From assembly GCF_014839805.1 (NCBI RefSeq), contig NC_051132.1, forward strand, positions 5,146,001 to 5,210,000: DNA of 64,000 nucleotides, in the 5' to 3' direction. The position numbers and the translations under genes were made by a program. The stretch comes from Manduca sexta (taxonomy: Eukaryota; Arthropoda; Insecta; Lepidoptera; Sphingidae). Of this stretch, positions 49,401 to 60,609 are shown piece by piece (position 1 is the stretch's first letter; the number at the start of each line of letters is the position of its first letter). A model generated the notes under the pieces. That model was not told the origin of the DNA and searched no databases. It was given only the letters and a program-made list of their open reading frames with translations.

Positions 49401-49660
49401 GGGATAGGCAAAAATGTTAAGACCTAATGTTTAATTCTTGATTATTTGATTAACCACATGAATTTAAGAAACGATTGCTATTTCAAAAGTGATTTTCCAA
49501 TCGCTTTAAACAACTGTCCAACGCAGTCGTTTTACATATTAAGTGTTACTTTGAAGTGAAAATTTCTTACATTCGATCACGCTCTTCAATCTATTAGTTT
49601 CTTAAAATACCTTAACAGAAGCGAAAATATACTAAATATTTATAGCCTTACCCTATTTCG
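46498..49660 (-). other. Upstream flank or 5' intron of the receptor
   Basis: If the acceptor at 46496-46497 is used, this is intron. No coding frame was seen. A GC-richer block at 48130-48300 stands out from AT-rich surroundings and matches no repeat in the window. Confidence 0.45.
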
Positions 49661-49664
49661 CCAT

Positions 49665-49680
49665 ACCGGTTCGAACCGGT
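49665..49680. promoter_or_regulatory. Perfect palindrome with two Grainyhead-type sites
   Basis: accggttcgaaccggt is a 16-bp perfect palindrome; with its neighbours it reads as one full AACCGGTT and one TACCGGTT, the Grainyhead/CP2 core. It lies 44 bp before a TATAAATA box on the plus strand. Confidence 0.4.
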
Positions 49681-49723
49681 TAAAAACAAATATTATTTCG
49701 ATAATGGTTGCGAAATTGTATGG

Positions 49724-49755
49724 TATAAATAAATTCGTTACTCAAATACAACAGT
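49724..49755 (+). promoter_or_regulatory. Candidate core promoter (TATA plus initiator)
   Basis: TATAAATA at 49724-49731 is followed by CAGT at 49752-49755, placing a start site about 29 nt after the TATA, a normal insect spacing. No coding exon follows on this strand in the window; the next plausible donor is GTTAGT at 49981. It could serve a noncoding or divergent transcript, or be chance in AT-rich DNA. Confidence 0.3.
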
Positions 49756-49851
49756 ACATTGAAAGCAGTTACTTATTACTTGTATGTTTCGCGTTTGATT
49801 GATGAATGCGGACATTTTGTGAAAAGTTTTCAAGCGAGGCACAGCTGATGC

Positions 49852-49865
49852 GTTGATTAATCAAC
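49852..49865. promoter_or_regulatory. 14-bp perfect palindrome, homeodomain-type
   Basis: gttgattaatcaac, a perfect palindrome with a paired ATTA core as bound by HNF1/homeodomain dimers. It is about 3.4 kb upstream of the receptor exon. Confidence 0.25.
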
Positions 49866-50692
49866 AGCGGGAGTTACGTAGAAATCAAATTTCCAATATC
49901 CGAATCAATTGCGAAAGTGCTGTGTTGTTACGTACGTGTAAATGCCAGTTTAGATTCATTAATTTCGGATTATTTCCTCGGTTAGTGATTTTTTGTTAAC
50001 AGTTTATACTCATACCTGAATGTAAGGATCTCGTATGCCGTTTTATTCTAGTATCATCGTAGGTATCAGGCTACCACATTGTCTTATTACCACCAAGCTG
50101 GAGTGTAAACTGTTTTGTTCCGGTTGGAAAGATATGTTCTAAACAAGTCAGGAAGGTAAGAATAAACGGCATATAACTGTTACTTTCCAAAAACGTTCTC
50201 GAAATAAATTCATTTTTATATCAGAAACCTACAAAAATAGCGAACAAATACTCAGAGCAATAATTTATTATGTAAATTCGGTCTCGTAAATAACCGCAAT
50301 ATACTTAATGAAGCCAATTTTATTGAACCAAAATAATATCACACAATTGTCCCGCATTCGATGAGGCGAGAAATGATATTCGGCGAATGATAATTTTGTA
50401 CAAATTAGGTTTATTGCGACGATTCCGCCTTATCTCTGGATTGATTCGTTTACGATATTTCTGCATTATTTGATTATTTCAGTAACGTTTATTTCTAATT
50501 GATTCGTTAAACTCAGATAAAAATTCTGAGAAATAATAAATATATTTTAGTTTTATGTGCATAGTTCTTAATCGCTTATATCGAATTTTGGATTCCCTCG
50601 GGTTTTATTTTTATTTTATTCACATTGATTTCGATTTTGATATTAGGCAGGCATTCTATCTAAACAAAAACTTAAGCATACAAAAATCAAAA

Positions 50693-50930
50693 TTACAGTG
50701 TAAGAAGACGAGAATGATTATAATTTATTTTTCTAAAAAGTAATCTGCCTATCTAAAATCAAATTCTTAAATGAAACACCGTACTAGAAGCCCAGCAATG
50801 GTATCTACTCTAAATCCACATTACAGTGTAAGGAGACGAGAATTATTATAATTTATTTTTCTAAAAAATTATCTACCTATCTAAAATCAAATTCTTAAAC
50901 AAAACACCGTACTAGAAGCCCGGCAAAGGT
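50693..50930 (+). repeat. Two-unit tandem duplication, 128-bp period
   Basis: ttacagtgtaag begins at 50693 and recurs as ttacagtgtaagg at 50821. The units share agaagacgaga/aggagacgaga, ataatttatttttctaaaaa, ctatctaaaatcaaattctt and accgtactagaagcc with few differences. Confidence 0.85.
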
Positions 50931-51433
50931 AAGTCAGGTATAAACAAAACTTCATACACTTCTTAACAGGCTGCGTAAAAACAAACAGGATTTCATGTTT
51001 ACGTATAAAGTGAGTCCGCAATGTAAATATTTTCCTGCTCTTATCTCTTATAAGGTACGCTTCCATCCCTGAAGTCAGGCACGTAATTGTGATATCCGCA
51101 GGGGGCTAGGGCCCCAATTCTTATTTAATATTTGTATTTTTGTTTGTAGAGAAAATTATAGCCTTGTATTTAGATAAGCAAACAAATTAGTAAAGAATAT
51201 CGAATGAATATCACGACTTTTTTGCATTTTCATTAAATACTTCATATTTTACACGAATAAATTGGATTAGTAAGTAACCCTCTTATTTACGTGATAGTAC
51301 TTATATTACGTATTTATAGTTTTCAAATATTTATTTCTTTTAAACTAGTATAAAAGTTATTAAAATTCTTTTGTCACACTGCACAAAATTCTAAATCCAA
51401 CCCTGCGAACGGTGCGTGTCGGTCGAAAAAGTC

Positions 51434-51620
51434 CTGGGGCATGATTCTCTACGACAATGTCGAACTTGTAACTCGGCGTGTTTCGTTAACTTCGTGTTAT
51501 GACTGTGTAAGAGTATTCTGGATGCTAATTTGACATTTCATGAACACGATGAGGTGTGACACATCCGCCTTACGGGCATGTTACGAATTGTCAAAATAAC
51601 GTGCGGCAATCCAGCGCGTC
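51434..51620. mobile_element. MITE-like sequence at the duplication boundary
   Basis: It begins ggggcatgattctctacgac, resembling the end of the MITE at 34793, and near its other end carries aaaataacgtgcggcaatcc, whose reverse complement resembles the same family. Similarity between the two large duplicated segments begins at this element. Confidence 0.45.
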
Positions 51621-53232
51621 TATGCGCGTTTAGACAAATTAATTATTTAGATACAACGACTGTATAATTTCTATTGACGATAGTATCCTCTTTACATCGT
51701 GAAAACTCAAATATAATATTCTACCTTATCAGAAACAAAAACAAACATAAATCCTAAATGATCGAATTAATATTCAAACCTATGTTTTTGTATCTTGATA
51801 GTCAAATTTGTGTTATGGGCTCAGCGGTGAAAAATAAGCTACTTTACTACTGGCAACCCGACTTTTGACAACAATTGAGGTCAATCAAGTTTATTTTTAT
51901 TACTTCGATGTAATATTTCTATTAGTAAATAGATAGGCAAACAAATATAAAACACTAATGAAGGTATCTTTTTTAAACAATGTTTTCTTAATTATGTACA
52001 TTACAATTAATACTATGTAGTTTCTTTGTGGTGAAAGTTTTGTACCTATAAAGTTTGATAACAATAAAGATTATTGAAGAAATTTTTACTAGTTATACAT
52101 TATTGTTGTTATAAGTAAATGGTAGACGTCTTAATCAAGGGCTTAGCCAGCTTTAAATTAAATATCAAAATCTTCAAAATGTGAATATCGATCCAGGGAA
52201 ACAAAGCAAAAATTTCATGTAGGTAATCCCAATCATTTTAAACAATTACATACAAAAGTATGTAATCATGTTAAATCTAAAATTGTTTGTACAAACACTT
52301 CCTTTTTTATTTTAGGAGACCAAAGGCATCTTACATTGAATACTAATGTTAACAAAACTGATAATATCAAATGTAATAATAAAATTATTTACTTTTACAG
52401 GATAGTGAATGTAATGCAAGATATTCCAAATAAATAATAGTAAAATATAGTCAGTTTTAACAACACATTATCTTTGTTTTATTTTTTATTTGTTGTTCAG
52501 TCTTAGATAACATAAGTAAAATTTCTATACATGAGTTTGAATGTTTGTTAATTAATCAGTTTCACCTTAATAACTAAATGAATGTGTATGAAATATGGTA
52601 CTCAGACAGTGAGCTGTGGATTGAATAGAGTACTTTTTATTCCAAAAAGATTAATACCGGTTGAGCGGCTAATAGAAGTTACTAGGTAATAGAGCTATAA
52701 ATTTTTTAAAAATAACGTTTAATAGGCAATATACACTTATTTTAATTATTGGTGGTAAGTCTGTTATATGTGAATGTCTGTCTTGATAGTTATAAGGTGT
52801 CTATGGCAATGTCTGTTTCTATAGCCAAGTTAAACTGTGTCCATGCACTGATGTGTACCAGTTTAGAGGAAATTGTAACTAGCGTAATTACTTTATAAGA
52901 CCTAAAATCTTTGTCTCATTCTGAAAACCTACTGTGGAACGTCACATAGTGCTTTGCAATTCAAAGTTCCGGGATGGCATTGTAACTGTTTATGGGCGGT
53001 CGTATCGCTTATCATCAGATAAACGGCATCCTCGTCACATTATTTAACTAAATAAAAAATGAGTTAATGCCTTAACAATTTTGCACAAACTGCATTAGCA
53101 CAACAGCATTTACTATTACTCATATAACAGCATTCGTGTAAAATCTTCAGTAGCATTAAATATATCAATTCAATTCAATTTTTAAAATGTGGCTTTAGTA
53201 AACAAATCAAGTAAATAAGTCTATGACATTGA
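51621..53232. other. 3' flank of the LINE, no gene seen
   Basis: AT-rich unique sequence, duplicated in part at 59510-60109. It carries the fragment at 52970-53040. Confidence 0.6.
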
Positions 53233-53249
53233 CATTTGACAATCATTTT
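53233..53249. repeat. LINE target-site duplication, left copy
   Basis: catttgacaatcatttt, identical to 58898-58914 on the other side of the element. It abuts the poly(T) tract, so the last few T positions are ambiguous. Confidence 0.85.
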
Positions 53250-53899
53250 TTTTTTTTTTTTTTATAATTCGTCCTTATAGGACAGGCTATAGTCTTACGA
53301 CCATACTGCCTAGTCTTACGTATTTCTTTTCTTCAAATTTAAATTCTTAATATATTGTCTTTCGTAAGTATTCCAATTAGTAGTTTTCGTAAGTATAGTC
53401 AATTCCAGGTAAAGTATAATCCATTTTTCCAATTGTCAAATCCAGAGTAAATATCAATTCAGTACGATTTTCCTCGTCAGTGAATATGTTTCATACTATC
53501 CGTAAAATATGTTTTTACTATCCTCTTCTTAATTTAAAGCTTCATTGAGATATAGAATTTGCAATTCCACTATTTGCTCTTTGCTCCATGTATTGAGCGT
53601 GCTTCAAAATTTCAAAAACTTAGAGTAAGTACTTCCTCTAAGTTCAAATATAATCAATGGCAGATATTATCTGTCAGACTCAGCTGTTAAAGAACTGATT
53701 ATAATACATTTTATAATATATGTCTGAAACCAATATCCTGTAAAATAGTTAACAAGTAAGACTTAATAACAATATTTACAATATTACTACGTAATAGAAA
53801 TTTCAACGAAACAAACAAAAAACAACTAAATATCATTTACAGTGTCTTTTATAAATTTATACAAGTAAACATAAGTTGAGGCATTCTTAAGCAACTCTT

Positions 53900-54329
53900 T
53901 TAAACATTGCGGGACCCGGTTAGGCTTCTTATAGATTTTAAAAGCTCATCCGCCAACACAAGGCGCTGAATGTTGAAAGATGAACATTCGAAGAAAATGT
54001 GATGTAGTGATTGAATTTTTTGTGATTGACAATATTCGCAATAGGGAGAATTAGCCATTTTAATACGATGAAGATGACAATTTAATCTATAATGACCAAA
54101 ACGCATACGACAAATAATTGAATAAAATTTTCTATTGATAAAATTATTTTTCTTGCAAAACCAAGGAGTGGAGTTTATTTGGACATCCATACTAGCAAAC
54201 CAGTTTCCGTTATTTTCATGGTGTGTGTATTGATATGAATGTCTCCCCCATGCTTGACACATACGCTGTTTTAAGAAACTAACAGCGTCTGTGTGTGGTA
54301 TGGATACAGTCATATCAATATTGGAATTA
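53900..54329 (-). CDS. LINE ORF2 C-terminal region
   Basis: The frame continues without a break from the RNase H segment to the ORF2 stop at 53900. It has the FGHY...H...C..C...H...C arrangement (RMRFGHYRLNCHLHRI, then CEYCQS, then HHIFFECSSF) found at the C terminus of many non-LTR ORF2 proteins. No enzymatic role is known. About 650 nt of 3' UTR follows before the poly(A). Confidence 0.8.
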
Positions 54330-54740
54330 GGAATTAATTCTTGTAACTCAACAATTTTTTTGGCCAGGTAATCTGCCCTTTCATTTCCTATGACGCCAAT
54401 ATGTGAAGGAACCCAAACAAAACGAACTACTATTTCTAATTTGGACAGTTTGACCCATAGTTCTTTTATTAAATAAATGACATAATTAGTGTTAGCATGA
54501 AATTGATTATTTGCAAGGTTTTCTAATACACTCCTGCTATCACTAACTATTATCCATTTAGTATGGTCAGAATTACAATATTTTATGTGTTTTAAAGCAC
54601 TGAAAATGGCGACAGCTTCAGCTGTGAAGATACTAGCAGCTTTATCAATTTTTTACCGATGCCTATATTTGATGAGGGCTCATATATGGCAAAAGACACA
54701 GCCCTATCATTTTTGGAGCCATCAGTATATATAAATTTAT
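54330..54740 (-). pseudogene. LINE ORF2, RNase H domain
   Basis: An RNase H fold that degrades the RNA strand of the hybrid. The four acidic residues are present: D in TDGS (54723-54721), E in TAEAVAIF (about 54,620), D in VSDSRS (about 54,540) and D in GNERADYLAK (54373-54371). A frameshift near 54,650 separates the first motif from the others. RNase H places this element among the I-like LINEs rather than typical insect jockey elements. Confidence 0.8.
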
Positions 54741-55151
54741 GGTCTGAAAATTTTAAAAGCATATTGATTACTTCTTCTTTCGAGGGCAGGTCCTTTTTTG
54801 ATTTAAAATTATATCAATAGATGGAAACTTACTAATGTAAGATCCTTCATAGCAAGGCAAAATGTGTTTTGATTGATAAATGTTCATGTTTTTAATAAAG
54901 CTCATGAACTCTTGAAGACCTTGTAAAATATAAATTGGTTTAGGGAGAATTGAGTAACAGAATGCAACAAGTTGGCCAAAAGATTATTATTAGTTACACT
55001 AAAAGTTTTAATATGAATCTTTCTTTCAAGTAATTAAATCGAATACTTAATGGTGGGACATTACATTCTATTTGCATTGCATTTATGGGAGTGCTTCTGA
55101 ATGCCCCGGTAATAATACGCAAACACTTGTTTTGCAAAACATCTAAACTAT

Positions 55152-56820
55152 TTACAATTCTAGCATCTGCAGCAAAGCAATAAAACCATATTCAAAATGA
55201 CTACGAACTAACGATTTGTACAATAACAACAAAATTTTGGGGTCAGAACCCCAATATGAACCAGACAAGGACTTTAAAATGTTACATGCTTTATTTGCCT
55301 TATTAATTATATGTTTTAAATAATTATTCCAGGATAAATTATATGAAATATGGACACCCAAAAATTTCACTTCAGATGTAGTGGGTAACAAACAATTATT
55401 ATATTGCACAGCAGGTGTACTGTGACAATGTTTACCAAATACAATAACTTTAGACTTGGATGGATTCACACTGAGATCAAGGTAAGAAAAATAGTTGTAC
55501 AATTTTGCTAATGCATCATTAATTGTTGAAACCACTTGTGATACATTAGTTCCAGATGTATAAACAACCAAATCATCTGCGAATTGTAAATTTTAACATA
55601 AGGGCCCAATATTAGATTTAGTCTACGGATATACAATATGAATATTAAAGGCGACAATATACCCCTTGACAAACTCCTTTTGACGAAAGTCTAGGACCAT
55701 AAAGGTGTCTATTAAATTTAGTAAATACTTCTCTGTTCATTAAGAAATTTTTAATCCACTTTATAATTTTTTCAGGAATCCCTATTTGTAATAACTCAAG
55801 GCATAGAATATCTATGTTTACACTATTAAAAGCACCTGCGATGTCAAAGAATACACCGACCAAGTTTTCATTTGCGGATATAGAGTTTTGTATATCCAGC
55901 TGTAACTGGCAAACGCTTTCTCTAGCAGAACGATTTCTACGAAAACCAAATTGATTGGAAGGTAATATATTATATTTTTCTACATAGAACTCTAAACGAT
56001 GTTTAAGCAATTGTTCAAATAATTTACCAACACAAGAAGTAAGTGCTATAGGGCGATAAGAATCGGGGGTGTAACTTTTGGCTTATCAGGTTTTAAAATT
56101 GGTACAAGGCAATCCATTTTCCAGTCTTGTGGTATTATGTTATTATCCCAAAGAAGATTCAAGATTTGTAAAAATATCTCTAAACTTGTAACACTGAGCT
56201 TTTTGAATAAAATATATGACATTCCGTCGAGACCATAAGCAGAATCTCTACGAGATGAGATGGCTGATATGAGTTCTTTTATCGTAAAAGGATTGAGGAG
56301 AAAGCTATTGTTGGTATTTACATTATTGGTAAAAGTAATTCTGAGTTATATTGTACAGAGTCCGGAGTATATTTCTTTAAAAATCAGATACCCATAAGTC
56401 ATCTTCATGATTATTAAAATTATAGGTTTTATTAAATTTTCGCATAAATTTCCATATGATAGACAATGGTGTGCATCTATTAAAGGTTTCACAAAGAGAG
56501 AACCAACTTTTTCGCCTTTCTATTTTTAAAGTTAGTTTTTAACTGCTAAGCCTTTTGAACTGTAAATAAGTTTCCTGTGTGGGATTATTCTTGAAAGATA
56601 TATATGCAGTTTTGAAATTTGATACAGCCTGTGTACACTTTTGATTCCACCACGGAAGTGTAGGGCTTTTCCTATTGTTTCTCTGACATGAATGAGTTGT
56701 AATATTTGAGTTCTCATACAAATATGATCTATTACAATTGGGAATAGAATTCGCAGCTGCAGTGCGCAAAATTTTGCAAAAAGGAGATATGAGTCAAGAG
56801 GAGTTGTATCATCTATTGCG
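55152..56820 (-). pseudogene. LINE ORF2, linker and reverse transcriptase (frameshifted)
   Basis: The reverse-transcriptase part of ORF2 is split over several frames. The linker has the PWWN motif typical of non-LTR elements (about 56,655). RT motifs follow: FGFR near 55,940, VFFDIAGAFNSV near 55,850, GVCQG near 55,660 where one extra base breaks the frame, and the catalytic FADD at 55583-55572. The thumb region (KVIVFGKH, VKFLGVHIS) follows FADD. All catalytic residues are readable, so decay is slight and the main damage is indels. Confidence 0.85.
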
Positions 56821-56827
56821 AAATCTA

Positions 56828-57616
56828 CTAATAAAACATCAACTTGTTTCTATACATTTGCCAATCCACCAGTTTGTAATTTGGGTAAATGGGCAAATGT
56901 ACAGCATTAAAACAATTTCCTTGAGTGTGAATGTTGGGTTGACTAATCATTACTTTTATGATTATAGGAATATGATAACTAGTACCAAGAGGACAATCAT
57001 GTACAGACCAGTCACAGTTGAGAGCCAGTGATGAAGATACCAATGATAAATCCAAAGCATTGGGTCGCCATGTTGGAGAACCGATAGTCGTTGCTTGCCC
57101 ATCATTAAGGAGAACCAAATTATTATCCTCAATAACCTCTAGAATATTTCGACCACGCGGGCTGTCGGAACCACAGCCCCAACAAGTGTGATGAGCGTTA
57201 AAATCGCCCGCAAATATGAAAGGACTAGGAATAGACTTAACCAATGTATCAAAATTGTTTTTGCTGAAGACTGGGTTAGAGTTTAAAGGACTATAGAAAC
57301 TAACTATACATATATCTTTATTATTAACTGTTATTTTCACACATACATTTTGTAAGGAATTATCGAAATAGGTGTTAATTCTAGAATAAATAATGCTTTT
57401 ATGTATTATAATTGCAACACCATTGTGTTTGTTACCACAATCATTCCTTTCAACATTGTAATTTTTAATTTTAAAATTTTGTTCAGGTTTTAACCAAGTT
57501 TCACTGATTATAGCAATATGAATATTGTGTGTATAAAGAAAATTAATAAATATATGTTTGTTACTATTCAGACTTTGGGCATTCCATTGTATTATATTTA
57601 AAGTTGATAAATCCAT
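56828..57616 (-). CDS. LINE ORF2, AP-like endonuclease domain
   Basis: This N-terminal part of ORF2 nicks the target DNA to prime reverse transcription. It starts with the ATG at 57616 (MDLSTLNIIQWNAQSL). The endonuclease motifs are visible: Asn in IIQWNAQ, Glu in ISETW, and Asp/Asn in GDFNAHH. The motif that is usually S-D-H reads S-Y-H (TSYHIPI) in both copies in this window. The frame stays open for 262 codons before a frameshift near 56,830; a segment here (about 56,785-56,840) is missing from the second copy. Confidence 0.85.
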   Translation of the reverse strand: MDLSTLNIIQWNAQSLNSNKHIFINFLYTHNIHIAIISETWLKPEQNFKIKNYNVERNDCGNKHNGVAIIIHKSIIYSRINTYFDNSLQNVCVKITVNNKDICIVSFYSPLNSNPVFSKNNFDTLVKSIPSPFIFAGDFNAHHTCWGCGSDSPRGRNILEVIEDNNLVLLNDGQATTIGSPTWRPNALDLSLVSSSLALNCDWSVHDCPLGTSYHIPIIIKVMISQPNIHTQGNCFNAVHLPIYPNYKLVDWQMYRNKLMFY

Positions 57617-58708
57617 TATGAAGATGAAGGGAATTTATTACTTAGCGTTGCTTTTAAAACTTCTTTAATGGAAGTAGAATTAATAGGTGCATCTTTATTA
57701 CTTATTATTTTAATAATTGTTTCAACTAATGTGCTTATAAATGTATCCGATTTCATTAAATTATTAATTTGCGTATCTAAAGTACGAGCAGAAAGAGCTG
57801 GAAATGCATTGGAGTCAAAAAGTTCTGAATATGTGGCATTTCTAGATTTTATTTTATTTTCTTCAACCTTTTGTTTTTATTGGACATGTCGACGAAATAG
57901 CAACGTGATTGCCTTTACAGTTGACACATGTGGCATCTTTAGAGTCAATTTGGCAATTTTAAAATTGTGATTTAATGTACAAATCGAACATACTTCTGCA
58001 TTACGGCAGAATTTAGCAATATGTCCATATTTCAAACATTTAAGGCATTGCTTAACGGGAGGAATATATTTACTTACCTCGTGTCGCCACGAGTCAAGAT
58101 ATATGTAGTTAGGGAGGATGGTGGAGGCGAAGGTTACAGCCACTGCCTGGGTCGGAATAAATTTTACCACACCGTCGTTCCCTTTCACCCTGCGCATAAA
58201 GCGCCTGACCTGCACTACGTTTTGGAACTACCAATCAACGAAAAGACCTGTTTATTGGACATATCAATAGGAACCGAAGTGAGAACTCCAGTGACCTCTG
58301 TATCTCTAGCGGGTATAGTTGCGTTCAGAGACAGTTGGTCGAGCAATTTTTTATTTTGTATGAACATGTTAGCATTGTTAGGCAAATCAAATGTTATTCC
58401 AACCTTGTACTTATTGATGGAGCGCAATGCATAACACCTGATACTCCATGCTCCCGTATACCTTTTGAAAGGGCCATGCGATCCCTATCACTGAATACTT
58501 TGTTCTCGTCCAGGTGGTTAAGGAAGACTATTAGTTCGGTTTGATTTGTATCCTCGGGATACTTACGTGTGTACCCTTTTACCTTGTATATTTTATATTT
58601 GTCTTTGGGATCTTTATGTTTTGATCCTGCAGCTCCAAGAGACTCCGACGAATCCGTGTCTGAAGATCCGAAGCTCGATAGGTCTGGATCCGAGGTTTCG
58701 AAGTTCAT
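57616..58708 (-). pseudogene. LINE ORF1 (gag-like, CCHC zinc knuckles), frameshifted copy
   Basis: This is the nucleic-acid-binding protein of the retrotransposon, which coats its RNA. The probable start is MNFETSDPDL at 58708, followed by an acidic/serine-rich N terminus. The frame shifts near 58,440, again near 58,215 (one T fewer than the second copy) and again near 57,955. A CX2CX4HX4C knuckle (CLKCLKYGHIAKFC) is followed by CSIC and further Cys/His pairs. The last segment, ending in FPSSS, stops at 57618-57616, where the stop overlaps the ORF2 start as TAATG. Differences from the second copy are mostly homopolymer lengths, so some breaks may be consensus errors rather than mutations. Confidence 0.8.
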
Positions 58709-58897
58709 CTTTTCTCCGTCTCTTCCTGCCCATTTTGATGGGCTAACTATTTATGTAGACACTTATTTAATAAATATGTGAAGGCTAATGTACAAAATAT
58801 ACTAGAAAAGCTTTTTAAATAAATAATTCAAAAAGGGCGCCTTTGCTTATTCACAGTTTCCCCGCCTTTTTTTCTGTCAAGTCGCAATTTGAGTGAT

Positions 58898-58914
58898 CAT
58901 TTGACAATCATTTT
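58898..58914. repeat. LINE target-site duplication, right copy
   Basis: Identical to 53233-53249. It fixes the LINE 5' end at about 58897 and shows the element is not 5'-truncated beyond this point. Confidence 0.85.
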
Positions 58915-59319
58915 GAAGTTATATTTTTTCGTTTGAAAACAATCACAGTCTACTAGAAATTTGTTTTAAATTATTATTTTTATATTCCTTCATGTTTCTA
59001 CATTTAAGTATATACAAAAATGGGATTAAATAAAGTCAAGTAAGTGAGCCTATTCGAGTTACATCATTTAACACGAATACAAACAAAAAAGCCTTTTCAA
59101 AAACCGATACTTGCCGATCGAGGGGATGAAAGATTTCTGAACGCATTAACACATCGTAATATAAAAAATATTAAGCATAGACAACCTATCGTACGGCATA
59201 CACAATACCTATTTTTCAATTACATCGTGGGCGTGTATGAAACGCGTTTGTGTTTAGAGCTTGTTTTTGACAACACGCGTTTACGGTGTGTTATCGCGAG
59301 TAGCATAGGAATCAACCTA
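58915..59319. other. 5' flank of the LINE up to the second duplicated segment
   Basis: About 400 bp that is not seen elsewhere in the window. A 104-codon plus-strand frame (59044-59358) crosses into the duplicated segment and has no recognisable domain. Confidence 0.5.
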
Positions 59320-60109
59320 CTGGGGCATGATTCTCATGACAATAAAATGAACTTGTAACACGGCGTTTTGTTAACTTCGTGTTATGACTGTGTAAGAGTA
59401 TTCTGGATGCTAATTTGACATTTCATGAACACGATGAGGTGTGACACATCCGCCTTACGGGCATGTTACGAATTGTCAAAATAACGTGCGGCAATCCAGC
59501 GCGTCTAAAATGCTGTATGCAAATTAATTATTTAGATACAATTCACTGTAGTAATTTCTAATGACATAGTATCCTCTTTAGCATCATGAAAACTCAAATA
59601 TAATATTTCTACCTTATCGTAGAACAAAAACAAACATAAATCCTAAATGATCAAATTAATATTCAAACCTATGTTTTTTATATATTTGATAGTCAAATTT
59701 GTGTTATGGGCTCAGCGGTGAAAAATAAGCTACTTTTACTACTGGCAACCCGGACTTTTGACAATAATTGAGGTCAATCAAGTTTATTTTTATTACTCGA
59801 TGTAATATTTATTAGTAATTAGATAGCAAACAAAATATAAAACACGAATGAAGGCATCTTTTTAAACAATGTTTTCTTAATGTACATTTACAATTAATAC
59901 TATATAGTTTCTTTTGTGGTGAAAGTTTTGTACCTATAAAGTTTTACAACAATAAAGATTATTGAAGAAATTTTTACTAGTTATACATTATTGTTGTTAT
60001 AAGTAATTGGTAGACGTCTTAATCATACATAGCTTTGTAAATTAAATAACAAAATCTTCAAAATGTGAATATCGATCCAGAGAAACAAAGCAAAAATTTC
60101 ATGTAGGTA

Positions 60110-60609
60110 NNNNNNNNNNNNNNNNNNNNNNNNNNNNNNNNNNNNNNNNNNNNNNNNNNNNNNNNNNNNNNNNNNNNNNNNNNNNNNNNNNNNNNNNNNN
60201 NNNNNNNNNNNNNNNNNNNNNNNNNNNNNNNNNNNNNNNNNNNNNNNNNNNNNNNNNNNNNNNNNNNNNNNNNNNNNNNNNNNNNNNNNNNNNNNNNNNN
60301 NNNNNNNNNNNNNNNNNNNNNNNNNNNNNNNNNNNNNNNNNNNNNNNNNNNNNNNNNNNNNNNNNNNNNNNNNNNNNNNNNNNNNNNNNNNNNNNNNNNN
60401 NNNNNNNNNNNNNNNNNNNNNNNNNNNNNNNNNNNNNNNNNNNNNNNNNNNNNNNNNNNNNNNNNNNNNNNNNNNNNNNNNNNNNNNNNNNNNNNNNNNN
60501 NNNNNNNNNNNNNNNNNNNNNNNNNNNNNNNNNNNNNNNNNNNNNNNNNNNNNNNNNNNNNNNNNNNNNNNNNNNNNNNNNNNNNNNNNNNNNNNNNNNN
60601 NNNNNNNNN
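60110..60609. other. Assembly gap of exactly 500 N
   Basis: The run of N is 500 long, a conventional gap size. By comparison with the first copy the true missing sequence should be about 2.7 kb. Open frames drawn across it are meaningless. Confidence 0.99.

Larger units (their letters stand above)
51434..58366. repeat. Large duplicated segment, first copy
   Basis: From 51434 to about 52230 the sequence matches 59320-60109 nearly base for base. From about 54910 to 58366 it matches 60610-64000. The part between 52230 and 54910 would fall in the N gap of the second copy. The unit therefore includes about 1.8 kb of non-LINE DNA on the LINE 3' side plus the LINE itself. Confidence 0.9.
53250..58897 (-). 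mobile_element. Full-length non-LTR retrotransposon (LINE) with RNase H
   Basis: A 5.65-kb element on the minus strand. Its 5' end is near 58897 and its 3' end is a poly(A) tract (poly(T) at 53247-53264 on the plus strand). It is bounded by a 17-bp direct repeat, catttgacaatcatttt, at 53233-53249 and 58898-58914, the target-site duplication expected of endonuclease-primed insertion. The order is a roughly 190-nt 5' UTR, gag-like ORF1 with zinc knuckles, then ORF2 with AP-type endonuclease, reverse transcriptase, RNase H and a Cys/His C-terminal region. ORF2 spans 57616-53900, about 1,240 codons if uninterrupted. The CCHC ORF1 together with RNase H fits the I group in the broad sense (I, Outcast, Nimb, Loa); the clade needs a phylogeny. 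Several frameshifts break the frames. Confidence 0.9.

Noticed and set aside
56738..57031. Plus-strand frames inside the LINE (also 57668, 58021, 62476, 63299)
   Set aside because: Antisense shadows of LINE ORF1 and ORF2.
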